Shown: positions 18,297 to 27,926, numbered from the stretch's first letter. The stretch: 64,000 nt of DNA from Anabaena sp. FACHB-1237 (GCF_014696225.1 NZ_JACJPV010000005.1:121533-185532), one strand, 5' to 3'. Translations and numbers: made by a program. The notes: generated from the letters alone by a model not told the origin.

Positions 18297-19472
18297 ATGG
18301 TTAGAAAAATTAGCCGTTTACCCAATGTGAGAAAAATTCGTAGTTTAAAAAGGGCTATTAATCAACCGTACAATGATGAATTTTACCATGAACCCGGAAC
18401 TCCTCCAGGTACTCTAATTATTGATGAAGATGCCCAACCACCTATTATTTTTCTGTTTGACTATAATCAAACTAATTTAATTCATAAACAAATTACTCAT
18501 CCAGAAGAATGTAGTAATTATTTAGATACTGAATCTGTTTCTTGGGTGGATGTGCAAGGTTTAGGTAATAAAGATATTTTACACCGTTTAGGACAGGCTT
18601 TTGATTTACATCCTTTGATTTTAGAAGATGTAGTTAATATGACTGAACGTCCTAAAATCGAGGATTATGAAGATCAATTAGTGATTATCGCTAAAATGGT
18701 AGTCCCTAATTTTCATACCTATAGTTTTTATAGTGAACAAGTTAGTTTTGTATTAGGAAAACATTATTTACTAACTATTCAAGAAGAACCAGAACATGAT
18801 TGTTTTGAAGGTGTGAGAAATAGACTTGATAAGTCTAAAGGTATTATTAGAAGACAAAAAAGTGATTATTTGGCCTATGCTTTATTGGATGCAATTATTG
18901 ACGGTTTTTTCCCCGTTTTAGAATTATATGGTGAACGTCTGGATATATTGGAAGAAGAAGTAATTCTCAATCCTAGTCAGAAAACCTTACAACAAATTTA
19001 TGAAATTAGACGGGAGTTATTGCAGTTAAGAAGGGCAATTTGGCCACAAAGAGATGCTATTAATGTTTTAATTAGGGATGGTAGTAATTTAATTAGTGAT
19101 GAAGTGAGAATTTATTTAAGAGATTGTTATGATCATGCGGTACAAGTAATGGATATTGTGGAAACTTACCGCGAGTTAGTTGGCGGTTTGATGGACGTTT
19201 ATTTGTCAGCAGTTAGTAATAAAATGAATGAAATTATGAAATTACTCACGGTAGTTTCTTCCATTTTTATTCCTTTAACTTTTATTGCCGGAGTTTATGG
19301 AATGAATTTTAACACTGAAAAGTCCCCCTATAATATGCCAGAGTTGAATTTTACCTGGGGTTATCCGCTGTGTTTAGGGACAATGGCCACTATTGCCGTT
19401 AGTTTATTATTCTTGTTTTGGCGACGAGGTTGGTTAACTAATGATGTTAATTTCCACAAAGACTTTGATTAG
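18297..19472 (+). CDS. corA: CorA-type magnesium/cobalt transporter
   Basis: 391 residues. The N-terminal cytosolic funnel (VSWVDVQGLGNKDILHRLGQAFDLHPLILEDV, then a long helical region with ILEEEVILNPSQKTLQQIYEIRREL) precedes two transmembrane helices at the C-terminus. The signature YGMNF (GMN motif) follows the first helix (FIPLTFIAGVYGMNF), which forms the pore entrance. It assembles as a pentamer and imports Mg2+ (also Co2+ or Ni2+). The basic first ~25 residues are variable. A MITE lies immediately upstream (18158-18271), so its expression may differ from that in strains lacking the insertion. Confidence 0.93.
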   Translation: MVRKISRLPNVRKIRSLKRAINQPYNDEFYHEPGTPPGTLIIDEDAQPPIIFLFDYNQTNLIHKQITHPEECSNYLDTESVSWVDVQGLGNKDILHRLGQAFDLHPLILEDVVNMTERPKIEDYEDQLVIIAKMVVPNFHTYSFYSEQVSFVLGKHYLLTIQEEPEHDCFEGVRNRLDKSKGIIRRQKSDYLAYALLDAIIDGFFPVLELYGERLDILEEEVILNPSQKTLQQIYEIRRELLQLRRAIWPQRDAINVLIRDGSNLISDEVRIYLRDCYDHAVQVMDIVETYRELVGGLMDVYLSAVSNKMNEIMKLLTVVSSIFIPLTFIAGVYGMNFNTEKSPYNMPELNFTWGYPLCLGTMATIAVSLLFLFWRRGWLTNDVNFHKDFD

Positions 19473-19481
19473 TAGTTGTGC

Positions 19482-19598
19482 TTAAACTACTGGTGCTGCT
19501 GTGAAAATAAACCACAGCAATAGTGCTAATAGAATTATACCGAATTTGATGAGTAGATATCTATAAGGATGAGGAATGATAAAGTCTTGAGTAGTCAT
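19482..19598 (-). CDS. Small single-span membrane protein candidate (38 residues)
   Basis: Reads MTTQDFIIPHPYRYLLIKFG followed by a hydrophobic helix IILLALLLWFIFTAAPVV and a stop. A ribosome-binding site AGGTGGA lies four bases upstream of ATG (on the plus strand TCCACCT at 19601-19607). One clear transmembrane span with a basic/polar N-terminus. Short proteins of this shape are typical subunits of cyanobacterial thylakoid complexes, but I cannot name it. It is convergent with corA, whose stop lies only ten bases away. Confidence 0.55.
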   Translation of the reverse strand: MTTQDFIIPHPYRYLLIKFGIILLALLLWFIFTAAPVV

Positions 19599-19726
19599 AT
19601 TCCACCTACTAATTTAGATATGGGAAGTTGATATTCTCATTATCACTTAAAAATGATAGTTCATGATCTCGAGTGCGGTTTTAGTAACATTTTTTATTAT
19701 TAGTTATTATTACTTTATATGATCCA

Positions 19727-19757
19727 GATCCCCGACTTCTAGCAGAAGTCAGGGATA
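19727..19757. repeat. REP-like palindrome copy 2
   Basis: GATCCCCGACTTCT / AGAAGTCAGGGAT arms around AGC, fourteen bases after the stop of the Rieske gene when read on the minus strand, where it could serve as transcription terminator. Confidence 0.75.
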
Positions 19758-19770
19758 TTACCGTGATTTA

Positions 19771-20121
19771 TTATGCAATGTCAATTAAGATACTGCCGTC
19801 TTCTTCTTTGATAGGGAAGACTGGAAGCGGTTTTTCTGCCGAGATTTTACCTAATAATGAACCAAATACGGGTGGAAAAGGACACCAGGTTTTTACTTCT
19901 CCATTGTTGAGATTGAAAGCACTGCGATGGAAGGAACAAACTATAGCTCCATCTTGGATTTTACCACTTTTCAGGGGTACTTTGAGGTGGGGACAGTTGT
20001 TTTCCACAGCATAAAGTTGATTTTCGTGGTTAAGTAGTAAAATGTTGCGATCGCCCACTTTAACGACTTCTCTTGCTCCAGGGGTTAGTTTATCGGCTGT
20101 CAAAACTTTTGTCCAGGCCAT
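19771..20121 (-). CDS. Rieske [2Fe-2S] ferredoxin-like protein
   Basis: 116 residues forming one Rieske domain. Cluster ligands are visible as CPHL (Cys-x-His) at ~43-46 and CSFHRSAF (Cys-x-x-His) at ~62-69. It begins MAWTKVLTADKLTPGAREVVKVG and lacks a membrane anchor or oxygenase domain, so it is a soluble electron carrier, perhaps for a partner oxygenase. This is not the cytochrome b6f Rieske, which has an N-terminal helix. The promoter side faces a palindrome (20197-20229). Partner enzyme unknown. Confidence 0.9.
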   Translation of the reverse strand: MAWTKVLTADKLTPGAREVVKVGDRNILLLNHENQLYAVENNCPHLKVPLKSGKIQDGAIVCSFHRSAFNLNNGEVKTWCPFPPVFGSLLGKISAEKPLPVFPIKEEDGSILIDIA

Positions 20122-20196
20122 ATTATGCTCCTTTTGTTATAGGTATTTTCAGAGATTTTCCTAATTATGTCAGATTCTAGCCTGAAAATTCGAGTC

Positions 20197-20229
20197 AGAT
20201 TTCCGACTTCTCTAAGAAGTCAGGGATCT
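20197..20229. repeat. REP-like palindrome copy 3
   Basis: AGATTTCCGACTTCT / AGAAGTCAGGGATCT with a short centre; lies between the start of the Rieske gene and the stop of the TerB-like gene, again at a gene 3' end. Confidence 0.75.
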
Positions 20230-20235
20230 TTAGTA

Positions 20236-21324
20236 TTAGGATAGGATAACTATATCTGTAAACTCAATGGTGGCAATAAATTCTAAAATATTTTGTTGCA
20301 TCATCGCTGTTATTTCTGACATTGAACCATGAGTTTTTCCATCTACCACTGTATTTTGCATACTAATTATATACAGGTATTCGTCTTTTATAAAACTTAT
20401 AAATCCTCTATAAGCATTTATGTTAATAGCTTTACCATTGTTTTTCTGTTGATAACTTGTAGAACCTGTGGGCATTTTTAGGAATATATAATAATAGTTT
20501 AATGATGAAAATGATCTATTTTCTACATATTCTGTGTATTGAATTTCAGCTTGTGGTATATTAGCAGTGATCATTTCATGAATATAGATATCTCTGACAA
20601 TTTCCTCAAAGAATTTTTTACTTCCTTGCTCTTCTATATGATCTAATTGTTCTAAAGAAAGTGGATAATAATCTATTCTAAATAATTTACCAAGATCATT
20701 ATAAAATTCCACTAAGTTATCTTCACTGTGTACTCTTCCTCCTTGGTCTACATTCACAGGTATAGTCACACGAAAATTACCCCAAGGAGATTGATATATT
20801 TCTTGACCTAATTTATCTATAATAATTGGTTGATAGGGTGTTTCTTGGTTTTCCTGGGTATCTGTTTCTGCCACAATATTAATAATTTCTCCAATGATTT
20901 GTTCTGCTTCTTCTGTTTCTAATTCTAAGGCTTTTTGTAGAGCTTCAATATAAGGATGTTTGTTTTTAGGAATAATTAATTGTTCTGGTTCCAACAACAT
21001 AATTATCCCAGCAGCAAAACCATCTAATATTATTTCATCATCTAAACTGGCATTAGCCGCGTTAAATAATGATCCTAATCCTTGTTTTTTAGCTATTTCT
21101 ATTAATCTATCTATTGTTTCTAAAATTTCTTCATCTGAATATGCAGCAAATAAATCAAATTCCCATAAAATTCCCGCCAAACTTTCTGGATCTATATTTT
21201 CTATACCACTATCCACAATAGCACTAATTACTGCTATAGCTGCTACTGCTTCTTCTTGATTTAATGATTCTTGAATTTCGGCTGCTGATTTGAAAATATA
21301 ATCATAATAATCATGGTTTTTCAT
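20236..21324 (-). CDS. Protein with acidic helical N-terminus (TerB-like), unknown function
   Basis: 362 residues. Residues ~1-155 are helical and acidic with short repeats of the type AVAAIAVISAIVDSG, SDEEILETIDRLIEIAKKQG and LDDEIILDGFAAGIIMLL, which look like a TerB/tellurite-resistance-type helical domain. Residues ~170-360 form a beta-rich region (SPWGNFRVTIPVNVDQGGRV, LNYYYIFLKMPTG, YLYIISMQNTVVDG). I do not recognise the C-terminal domain. No signal peptide or membrane segment. The gene is alone; its upstream region is A/T-rich and shared with the divergent GNAT gene. TerB assignment is tentative. Confidence 0.6.
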   Translation of the reverse strand: MKNHDYYDYIFKSAAEIQESLNQEEAVAAIAVISAIVDSGIENIDPESLAGILWEFDLFAAYSDEEILETIDRLIEIAKKQGLGSLFNAANASLDDEIILDGFAAGIIMLLEPEQLIIPKNKHPYIEALQKALELETEEAEQIIGEIINIVAETDTQENQETPYQPIIIDKLGQEIYQSPWGNFRVTIPVNVDQGGRVHSEDNLVEFYNDLGKLFRIDYYPLSLEQLDHIEEQGSKKFFEEIVRDIYIHEMITANIPQAEIQYTEYVENRSFSSLNYYYIFLKMPTGSTSYQQKNNGKAININAYRGFISFIKDEYLYIISMQNTVVDGKTHGSMSEITAMMQQNILEFIATIEFTDIVILS

Positions 21325-21649
21325 ATTTTTACCTTGTGGATAATTACCAAAATTGTCTTATATTTTATTGTACCTAATATTGTACCTAATAATTTGGATA
21401 TTTAGATCACCAAATTTTCTTAAAATTTTTCTGAATATTTTCAATAATTTTCATGATTTTCATCACTTGAGAATTTACTTTTTCCATGCTATATCTCATT
21501 TTAATTATTTTAATTGTATTTAGTAGATTTTAATAAAATATAATTATTTATAGATAGGTGTAAATAGATTGTGTTGGGGATATCCAGATCAGTAAATTAT
21601 TTGTGGTGATGGTCAATAAGTTATAAAATGAGAAAAATAGTAGAGTAAA
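21325..21649. other. Divergent intergenic region
   Basis: Very A/T-rich spacer between the leftward TerB-like gene and the rightward GNAT gene, with short direct repeats (TTGTACCTAATATTGTACCTAATA near 21370). It must hold both promoters; no gene or mobile element seen. Confidence 0.5.
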
Positions 21650-22231
21650 ATGACGAATTTACTAGAAACTAAAAGATTAATTATTCGTAATTGGATACCT
21701 GATGAAGATGCAGAACAGGTATTCACAATGTATAATGATCCCGATGTTACCTATTTTTTAGGAAGTGCTGCTTGTCCTCCTAGTATTGAGTCACAACGTC
21801 AAAGATTAATAGATAGTTTAGAGCGATCGCAATTCCGTCAAAACGGTTCCGGTTCTTGGGCAATTGTGGAAAAAACTAGTAATATGATAGTGGGAAAAAT
21901 TCTCCTTTCAGAATTACCTGATACTAATTGGATGTTAACAAAAGATTTTGAAATAGGATGGCATTTAAGACGTTCTGCATGGGGAAAAGGTTATGCTACT
22001 GAAGCAGCTGATGGTATGTTAGAATATGGATTTAATACTTTGCAGTTACCAGTGATTTATGCAGTTGTTAAACCAGAAAATTACCGTTCAATTCGTGTTA
22101 CCCAAAGGTTAAAAATGACAGCATTGGGAACAACCAAAAAATATTATGGTATGGAAGTGTTATTATTTCAAAAGTTGCCTGATACAAATATTAATCATAT
22201 TAATCAAAACCGCACATTAACTAATGAATAA
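21650..22231 (+). CDS. GNAT family N-acetyltransferase (RimJ/RimL type)
   Basis: 193 residues. Starts LLETKRLIIRNWIPDEDAEQV, typical of RimJ/RimL acetyltransferases that modify protein N-termini or small amines. Acetyl-CoA binding is suggested by IGWHLRRSAWGKGYATEAADGMLEYGF (motif A, R/Q-x-x-G-x-G/A variant) and VIYAVVKPENYRSIRVTQRL (motif B). The stop overlaps the next gene by eight bases (22224-22231), so translation of the mannosyltransferase-like gene is probably coupled. Substrate unknown. Confidence 0.88.
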   Translation: MTNLLETKRLIIRNWIPDEDAEQVFTMYNDPDVTYFLGSAACPPSIESQRQRLIDSLERSQFRQNGSGSWAIVEKTSNMIVGKILLSELPDTNWMLTKDFEIGWHLRRSAWGKGYATEAADGMLEYGFNTLQLPVIYAVVKPENYRSIRVTQRLKMTALGTTKKYYGMEVLLFQKLPDTNINHINQNRTLTNE

Positions 22232-23723
22232 AATTCTGTTTCGCTTAGGATTATTAGGGATATTTCTACTGTCTTTTAGTTTACGTTTTTGGGGACTAGA
22301 TAGATTTAATACTCTGGTTTTTGATGAGGTATACTTTGCGGTTTTTGGTAATAACTATCTCATTGATAAACCATTTTTTAATGCTCATCCTCCTTTAAGT
22401 CAATATCTTATTGGTATGGGAATTTGGATTAGTAGTCATCTTCCTATTAAACATGATGCAGTTAATAGTTTAACAGGTTCTTTATTATCTCCCTGGGATT
22501 ATCGTTGGATGAATGCTTTTACAGGTTCATTTATTCCTTTATTCGTCAGTTTATTAACTTATCAATTAAGTTACCGTCGCAGTTTTTCTTTGTTAGCAGG
22601 ATTTTTTACCGCTTGTGATGGATTATTTTTAGTAGAATCTCGTTATGCACTCAGTAATATTTATATTGTCATTTTTGGATTATTAGGACATTGGTTATTA
22701 TTATTAGCTTTGGAGAAACCAAAACAAAAACGTTGGTTTTGGTTGATTTTATCAGGTATCTTTTTTGGTGCTTGTGTTGGTACTAAATGGAATGGTTTAT
22801 GGTTTTTGATTGGTGTTTATTCTCTGTGGATAGTAGTATGGATAATTAAGTTTTTACAATCAGAAAGATTCCAACCCTATCATATACCAATATTGCCATT
22901 TTTACGGTTGTTAAATAGTTCTCATACTCTGGAAAAATATTCTAATTCTCAGTTAAAAATACCATTGGTAAATTTAGCAGAAATTAATATTTTTGAGATG
23001 ATTTGCTATTTAGGAGTTATTCCTGGTATAGTATATAGTTTAATCTGGATTCCTCATTTACAACTGGATAAAAGATATGATTTTATTGAGGTTCATAAAC
23101 AAATTTTAGGGTTTCATTTAAGATTAGGTGGTGATAATATTCATCCTTATTGTGCAGCATGGTATAAATGGCCATTATTAACTCGTCCTATGGCTTATTA
23201 TTATGAAACTAGTCAAAGTATTTATGATCCTCTTCCTGTGTTTGGTCCGGCTTTACCTGGTGGATATGCAAAAATAGTGTATGATGTTCATGCTATGGGT
23301 AATCCTTTTTTATGGTGGTTCGCTTTAGCTGCTATCATATTTTTACTAGGATTTGTGATGGTTAAACTTGCTATTCCAATGGTAGAAAAAAACCGTTTAT
23401 TTGTTCCTAGCAATTTAAGTGTAGATGTTTGGATAGGGTTATATTTGGTGATTAATTATGTGACTAATTTATTACCTTGGGTAAAAGTTACAAGATGCGT
23501 TTTTATCTATCATTATATGACTGCAATTATCTTTACATTTATAGCGATCGCTTGGATTGTTGATCGGACAATTAACAGTTATTATCCCATAGTTCGTGCT
23601 TTTGGTGTTACCATTACCTTTGTAATTATTGCTGCTTTTATTTTTTGGATACCCATCTATTTAGGTTTACCTCTCTCGATGGATGCTTATCAAGCAAGAA
23701 TGTGGTTTAGATCCTGGATATAA
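22224..23723 (+). CDS. PMT-family glycosyltransferase (dolichyl-phosphate-mannose-protein mannosyltransferase like)
   Basis: 499 residues with ~9-11 membrane spans. The first loop after TM1 has FNTLVFDEVYFAVFGNN, with the Asp-Glu pair typical of GT39 catalytic loops, and NAHPPLSQYLIGMG. Later blocks are LVESRYALSNIYIVIFGLLG and ACVGTKWNGLW, plus a periplasmic loop GFHLRLGGDNIHPYCAAWYKWPLL and a C-terminal VKVTRCVFIYHYMTA. GT39 enzymes transfer a sugar from a polyprenyl phosphate to protein or lipid in the membrane. It overlaps the GNAT gene upstream. Target is unknown. Confidence 0.88.
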   Translation: MNKILFRLGLLGIFLLSFSLRFWGLDRFNTLVFDEVYFAVFGNNYLIDKPFFNAHPPLSQYLIGMGIWISSHLPIKHDAVNSLTGSLLSPWDYRWMNAFTGSFIPLFVSLLTYQLSYRRSFSLLAGFFTACDGLFLVESRYALSNIYIVIFGLLGHWLLLLALEKPKQKRWFWLILSGIFFGACVGTKWNGLWFLIGVYSLWIVVWIIKFLQSERFQPYHIPILPFLRLLNSSHTLEKYSNSQLKIPLVNLAEINIFEMICYLGVIPGIVYSLIWIPHLQLDKRYDFIEVHKQILGFHLRLGGDNIHPYCAAWYKWPLLTRPMAYYYETSQSIYDPLPVFGPALPGGYAKIVYDVHAMGNPFLWWFALAAIIFLLGFVMVKLAIPMVEKNRLFVPSNLSVDVWIGLYLVINYVTNLLPWVKVTRCVFIYHYMTAIIFTFIAIAWIVDRTINSYYPIVRAFGVTITFVIIAAFIFWIPIYLGLPLSMDAYQARMWFRSWI

Positions 23724-23730
23724 CTATACA

Positions 23731-23834
23731 TAAGCTAATGTGCAGCACTCACTGTATAATTAAAAAACCTGAAGTTACAGTAGCACAAGCATCTTGCTTG
23801 TATTAATTATTCAAGTTAAAGGCACAACAGCTTA
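23731..23834. mobile_element. MITE family B copy 1 (TAAGCTnATGTGC ends)
   Basis: 104 bases from TAAGCTAATGTGCAGCACTC to GGCACAACAGCTTA. The ends are inverted repeats of about 13 bases (TAAGCTnnTGTGC). The centre carries CAAGCATCTTGCTTG. If the outermost TA on each side is the duplicated target, the element fits an IS630/mariner-type MITE. Copies: 30105 (partial), 30415, 34125, 40764, 49246. Confidence 0.85.
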
Positions 23835-23837
23835 TCA

Positions 23838-23872
23838 GATTCCCAACTTTTTCAAGAAGTTAGGAGTCTGAA
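23838..23872. repeat. REP-like palindrome copy 4 (diverged)
   Basis: CAGATTCCCAACTTTTTCAAG / AAGTTAGGAGTCTG, an imperfect version of the dispersed palindrome, directly after MITE B copy 1. Confidence 0.6.
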
Positions 23873-24048
23873 TCTTCATATATATACATAAAATCTGAGT
23901 ATTCAATCTCAGGAAAATTTTACATTTCTTATGGGTATATTCTTTAAGAGATTGTTAAAATGTAGAAAAATAAAATAACGGAATTTATCAAACTAGATAT
24001 TTGCTAAAAATCGGGATTAAATAAGATTTTTCGGGAAAAATATCACTG

Positions 24049-24183
24049 GAAATTAAAGGGTTGCTGAACTCAGGTATGAAATTGAGAAATTCAAAATTTG
24101 AAACTTTGCGTCTAATGTAAGTGCTTCGCTTCGCTGATGCGCGAAATAAATATCATACCCCAATTCAGCAACGCCGAAATTAC
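24049..24183. mobile_element. MITE family A copy 2 with near-perfect 8-bp target duplication
   Basis: Core 24057-24175. The left end GGGTTGCTGAACTCAGGTATG and right end CATACCCCAATTCAGCAAC match copy 1 closely. The centre CAAAATTTGAAACTTTGCG is shared. Flanks GAAATTAA (24049-24056) and GAAATTAC (24176-24183) agree at seven of eight bases. It ends 36 bases before the phytochrome start codon. Confidence 0.85.
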
Positions 24184-24211
24184 TAATAGCTAACTATAGA
24201 GAGGAATGGAT

Positions 24212-26506
24212 ATGGATAGTGACTTAAAGTTTCATAATATGAAGATTACTAGCAATATTACTAGTAATATGACCAGCAATATTATCAGCTTGAAAGAAGC
24301 AGCTATACATCTTTCTAGTAAAATCCAGAGTTATGGCATTTTATTAGTCTTACAGGAACCAAATTTACAAATATTACAAGCGAGTGAAAATACCTGGGAT
24401 GTGTTTGGCATTACGGCCGAGGATATTATTAAATGTGATTTAGAAGCAATATTTGATCCTTATCAAATGGAAAAAATTAAGTTCTGGTTATCAGAAGGTA
24501 ACTTAGATTTAATTAATCCGACTAAAGTATGGGTAAAACAAAATGGTGATGATTATGTAGTATTTGATGCGGTATTTCATCGCAACAAAGAGGGATTTTT
24601 AATCTTAGAATTAGAACCAGCTTTATCTCAAGATAATATCCCTTTTTTGACTTTTTATAATTTAGCTTCAGCAGCGATTCATCGCTTACAAAATAGTAGA
24701 AAAAACGCAAATTTGAGTCAGGTTATTGTGGAGGAAGTTAGAAAGATCACTGGATTTGATAGAGTGATGTTATATAAATTCGATGAAAATAATCACGGTT
24801 GTGTAATTGCAGAAGAGAAAAGAGAAGACTTAGAATCCTATTTGGGTTTAAAATATCCTGAATCTGATATTCCTTTACCTGCAAGAAAACTATTTTTAGA
24901 AAACTCAATTCGGGTAATACCAGATAGAAATAATCAAGCAATAAACATTTTTCCAAAACTTAACCCAGTAAGTGGTAAGGCGATTAATTTAACAAATTCT
25001 ATCCTGAGAAGTCCAGCACCATGTCATATAGAATATTTACAAAATATGGGAGTAGGTGCATCTCTAACAATATCATTAATTAAAGATAAAAAACTATGGG
25101 GATTAATTGCTTGTCATCATGAAAAAGCAAAATATGTTTCCTATGAAATGAGAAAAGCCTGTGAATTTCTAGGAAGAATTATCTTTGCTGAAATTTCAGC
25201 CAAGGAAGAAATTGAAGATTATGATTATCAAGTGAAATTGAAAAATATTCAAACAACATTGGTGGAATATATTGCCACAGAGACTAATTTTATTGATAGT
25301 TTAACTCAACATCAATCAAATTTGTTAGACTTAACTAATGCCCAAGGGGCAGCTATATACTTTAATGGTCAGTTTACCTTAATTGGTCAGACACCACCAG
25401 AAGAAGAAGTAATTTTTTTAGTGGAATGGTTGCAAAATAATCTACAAGATGAGACATTTTCTACCAATTGTTTACCAGATATTTATCCCGATGCAATAGG
25501 ATTTAAAAATGTAGCTAGTGGTTTATTAGCGATCGCTATTTCTCAAAGAAATTATGTATTATGGTTTAGACCAGAAGTAGTGCAAACAGTAAACTGGGGA
25601 GGAAACCCTCAAGAAGCATTTTCTTTAGAAAGATCAGAAAGAAATTTTCGGCTATGTCCAAGAAAATCATTTACATTGTGGAAACAAACAGTACAATTAA
25701 CATCATTACCTTGGCAAAATGCAGAAATTAAATCAGCATTAGAATTGAAAAAAGTATTAGTGAATATTGTACTTAAACAAGCCGATGAATTGGCAGAATT
25801 GGCGGAGAAACTTACTCGATCTAATGTAGAATTGAAAAAGTTTGCTTATGTGGCTTCCCATGATTTACAAGAACCATTAAATCAAGTAGCTAATTATTTA
25901 CAATTGTTAGAAATGGATTATCAATCACAATTGGATGAAGATGCTAAAGAATTTATTGGTTATGCTGTGGAAGGTGTAAATTTAATGCAAACTTTAATAG
26001 ATGATATTTTAGCCTATTCTAAAGTGGATAAATTAGCGATCGCTTTTCAATTGACAGACGTAGAAATAGCCCTAGAAAAAGCCGTAAACAACCTCCAACC
26101 ACGCATTAAGGAAACTAAGGCAATTATTACCCATGATCCTTTACCTAAAGTCATGGCTGATAGCATACAATTAATGCAATTGTTTCAAAATTTAATTGGG
26201 AATGGGATTAAATTCCATAGTGAAAAACCTCCAGAAATTCATATTAGCGTCGAAAGATTAGCAGATGAATGGTTATTTTCTGTGCAAGATAATGGGATAG
26301 GAATAGATTCAAAATTCAGCGATCGTATATTTGTTATTTTCCAACGTTTACATACTAGAAACGAATATCCAGGAACAGGAATGGGATTAGCAATTTGTAA
26401 AAAAATCGTTGAATCTCATCATGGTAAAGTCTGGGTAGAATCCCAATTAAATCAAGGATCAACCTTTTATTTTACGATTCCCATTCATTGTTCATCGAGA
26501 ATATGA
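24212..26506 (+). CDS. Cph1-type phytochrome histidine kinase
   Basis: 764 residues from ATG 24212, chosen because AGAGAGGA ends six bases upstream; ATG 24206 is too close. Order: PAS (SKIQSYGILLVLQEP..., ~20-130), GAF (~145-325) with DFDRVMLYKF-like GFDRVMLYKFDENNHG and the phytochrome lasso signature YPESDIPLPARKLFLEN, PHY region, then a histidine kinase. The chromophore cysteine is the canonical GAF one: PAPCHIEYLQNMGVG (Cys271, followed by His), so a phycocyanobilin red/far-red sensor is expected. Kinase boxes: FAYVASHDLQEPLNQV (H), QLFQNLIGNGIKFH (N), DNGIGID and GTGMGLAICKKIV. Followed 195 bases later by a receiver-kinase hybrid, its probable partner. A MITE abuts its 5' end. Confidence 0.95.
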   Translation: MDSDLKFHNMKITSNITSNMTSNIISLKEAAIHLSSKIQSYGILLVLQEPNLQILQASENTWDVFGITAEDIIKCDLEAIFDPYQMEKIKFWLSEGNLDLINPTKVWVKQNGDDYVVFDAVFHRNKEGFLILELEPALSQDNIPFLTFYNLASAAIHRLQNSRKNANLSQVIVEEVRKITGFDRVMLYKFDENNHGCVIAEEKREDLESYLGLKYPESDIPLPARKLFLENSIRVIPDRNNQAINIFPKLNPVSGKAINLTNSILRSPAPCHIEYLQNMGVGASLTISLIKDKKLWGLIACHHEKAKYVSYEMRKACEFLGRIIFAEISAKEEIEDYDYQVKLKNIQTTLVEYIATETNFIDSLTQHQSNLLDLTNAQGAAIYFNGQFTLIGQTPPEEEVIFLVEWLQNNLQDETFSTNCLPDIYPDAIGFKNVASGLLAIAISQRNYVLWFRPEVVQTVNWGGNPQEAFSLERSERNFRLCPRKSFTLWKQTVQLTSLPWQNAEIKSALELKKVLVNIVLKQADELAELAEKLTRSNVELKKFAYVASHDLQEPLNQVANYLQLLEMDYQSQLDEDAKEFIGYAVEGVNLMQTLIDDILAYSKVDKLAIAFQLTDVEIALEKAVNNLQPRIKETKAIITHDPLPKVMADSIQLMQLFQNLIGNGIKFHSEKPPEIHISVERLADEWLFSVQDNGIGIDSKFSDRIFVIFQRLHTRNEYPGTGMGLAICKKIVESHHGKVWVESQLNQGSTFYFTIPIHCSSRI

Positions 26507-26701
26507 TAGAAAAAACCACAGAAACACACAAAACCATATTATTGATGAATAGAGGACAATAAAGCCAACATTCGACTATTGACTATTTTTCATTAACCAA
26601 TCTCCCAAACTCAATCAACTATTTCCAATAATTAAAATAAAATCAATAATTAAAATAATTACAGAGATAGAAAAATTTTGTTTGAATATCATTACCTTAC
26701 C

Positions 26702-27919
26702 ATGAGTATCAACAAAACCATCATACCCAATATAGTAAACTTCTCTGATATTCATCATCAGAATATCAGGGAAAAAACCTATTTATTAAAAATTCTCCTT
26801 ATTGAAGATAACTTAGCAGAAGCTAGGTTATTACAAGAGTATCTTCGACATACAAAATCACCAGAATTTAGTTTATTTCATGTCCAAAGACTACAGGAAG
26901 CAATCAGACAACTAACATTAGAAAAATATGATATCATCTTATTAGATTTAACCCTTCCTGATAGTCAAGAATTATCATCTATAACCCCAATTATAGAGAA
27001 AAACTCTAGCATTCCTATTATTATCTTAACCAACATCAATGATGAAGAAATTGCACTAGCAGCAATTAAAAAAGGAGCGCAAGATTATTTGATTAAAAAA
27101 CAAATTACCCCTGATTTTTTAGTGCATTCTATACGTTATGCTATAGAACGTAAACAACTTTTAGAACAATTACGCATATTCAATCAAACACTAGAAACAA
27201 AAGTTGAAGAAAGAACAGAAGAATTATTAAAAGCACAACAAATTAATCATTTCAAATCACAATTTCTATCCATGCTTTCCCATGATATTAGAAATCCATT
27301 AAATAGCATACTTGTAGGTATTGGGTTAATTCAAAATAGCGATATAAATATCACCGAAAATAATAAAAATCATTTAAGATTAATTCGTTCTGCAATTAAA
27401 AACCTCACACAACTATTAGAAGAAGCCTCATTTATTAGTCGATATGAAATAGGTAAATTACAATTTAAACCGCAAATAATTAACATAGAAAATCTTTGTT
27501 GTGAATTAGTAGCACAAACCAAAATATTAGCCTTAGAAAAAAATGTTAATCTAGTATTTACCACTTTAGGAACTCCCAAAAAACTATTATTAGATGAAAA
27601 GTTAATCAGACATATTTTGAATAATTTGCTAAGTAATGCAGTTAAATATTCATTAGCTAGTAGTCAAATAGTTTTTGAATTACAATATCAAGAAAAGAAC
27701 ATTATCTTTAAAATTCAAGATACAGGAATTGGTATTAGTTTAGAAAATCAAAATCAACTATTTCAGCCATTTTATCGAGGTGAAAATGTGGGTAGTATTC
27801 CTGGTAATGGTTTAGGTTTAGCCATTGTTAAGTACTGTGTTAATATTCATCAAGGAGAAATTACAGTTAATAGCAATATTGGAACTGGTTCAACTTTTAC
27901 TGTGATATTACCGATATAA
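26702..27919 (+). CDS. Response regulator-histidine kinase hybrid (receiver first)
   Basis: 405 residues from ATG 26702; the in-frame TTG at 26678 is less likely. An N-terminal receiver (~25-150) has the acidic pair LLIEDN, phosphoacceptor in DIILLDLTLPDS, threonine ILTN and lysine in DYLIKKQ. A coiled linker (QTLETKVEERTEELLKAQQI) leads to a HisKA/HATPase kinase: FLSMLSHDIRNPLNSIL (H box), HILNNLLSNAVKYS (N), DTGIGIS and GNGLGLAIVKY. Receiver-first kinases usually act as intermediates, taking phosphate or state information from another kinase. Position immediately after the phytochrome kinase suggests it is that input. Confidence 0.93.
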   Translation: MSINKTIIPNIVNFSDIHHQNIREKTYLLKILLIEDNLAEARLLQEYLRHTKSPEFSLFHVQRLQEAIRQLTLEKYDIILLDLTLPDSQELSSITPIIEKNSSIPIIILTNINDEEIALAAIKKGAQDYLIKKQITPDFLVHSIRYAIERKQLLEQLRIFNQTLETKVEERTEELLKAQQINHFKSQFLSMLSHDIRNPLNSILVGIGLIQNSDINITENNKNHLRLIRSAIKNLTQLLEEASFISRYEIGKLQFKPQIINIENLCCELVAQTKILALEKNVNLVFTTLGTPKKLLLDEKLIRHILNNLLSNAVKYSLASSQIVFELQYQEKNIIFKIQDTGIGISLENQNQLFQPFYRGENVGSIPGNGLGLAIVKYCVNIHQGEITVNSNIGTGSTFTVILPI

Positions 27920-27926
27920 TTCCATC

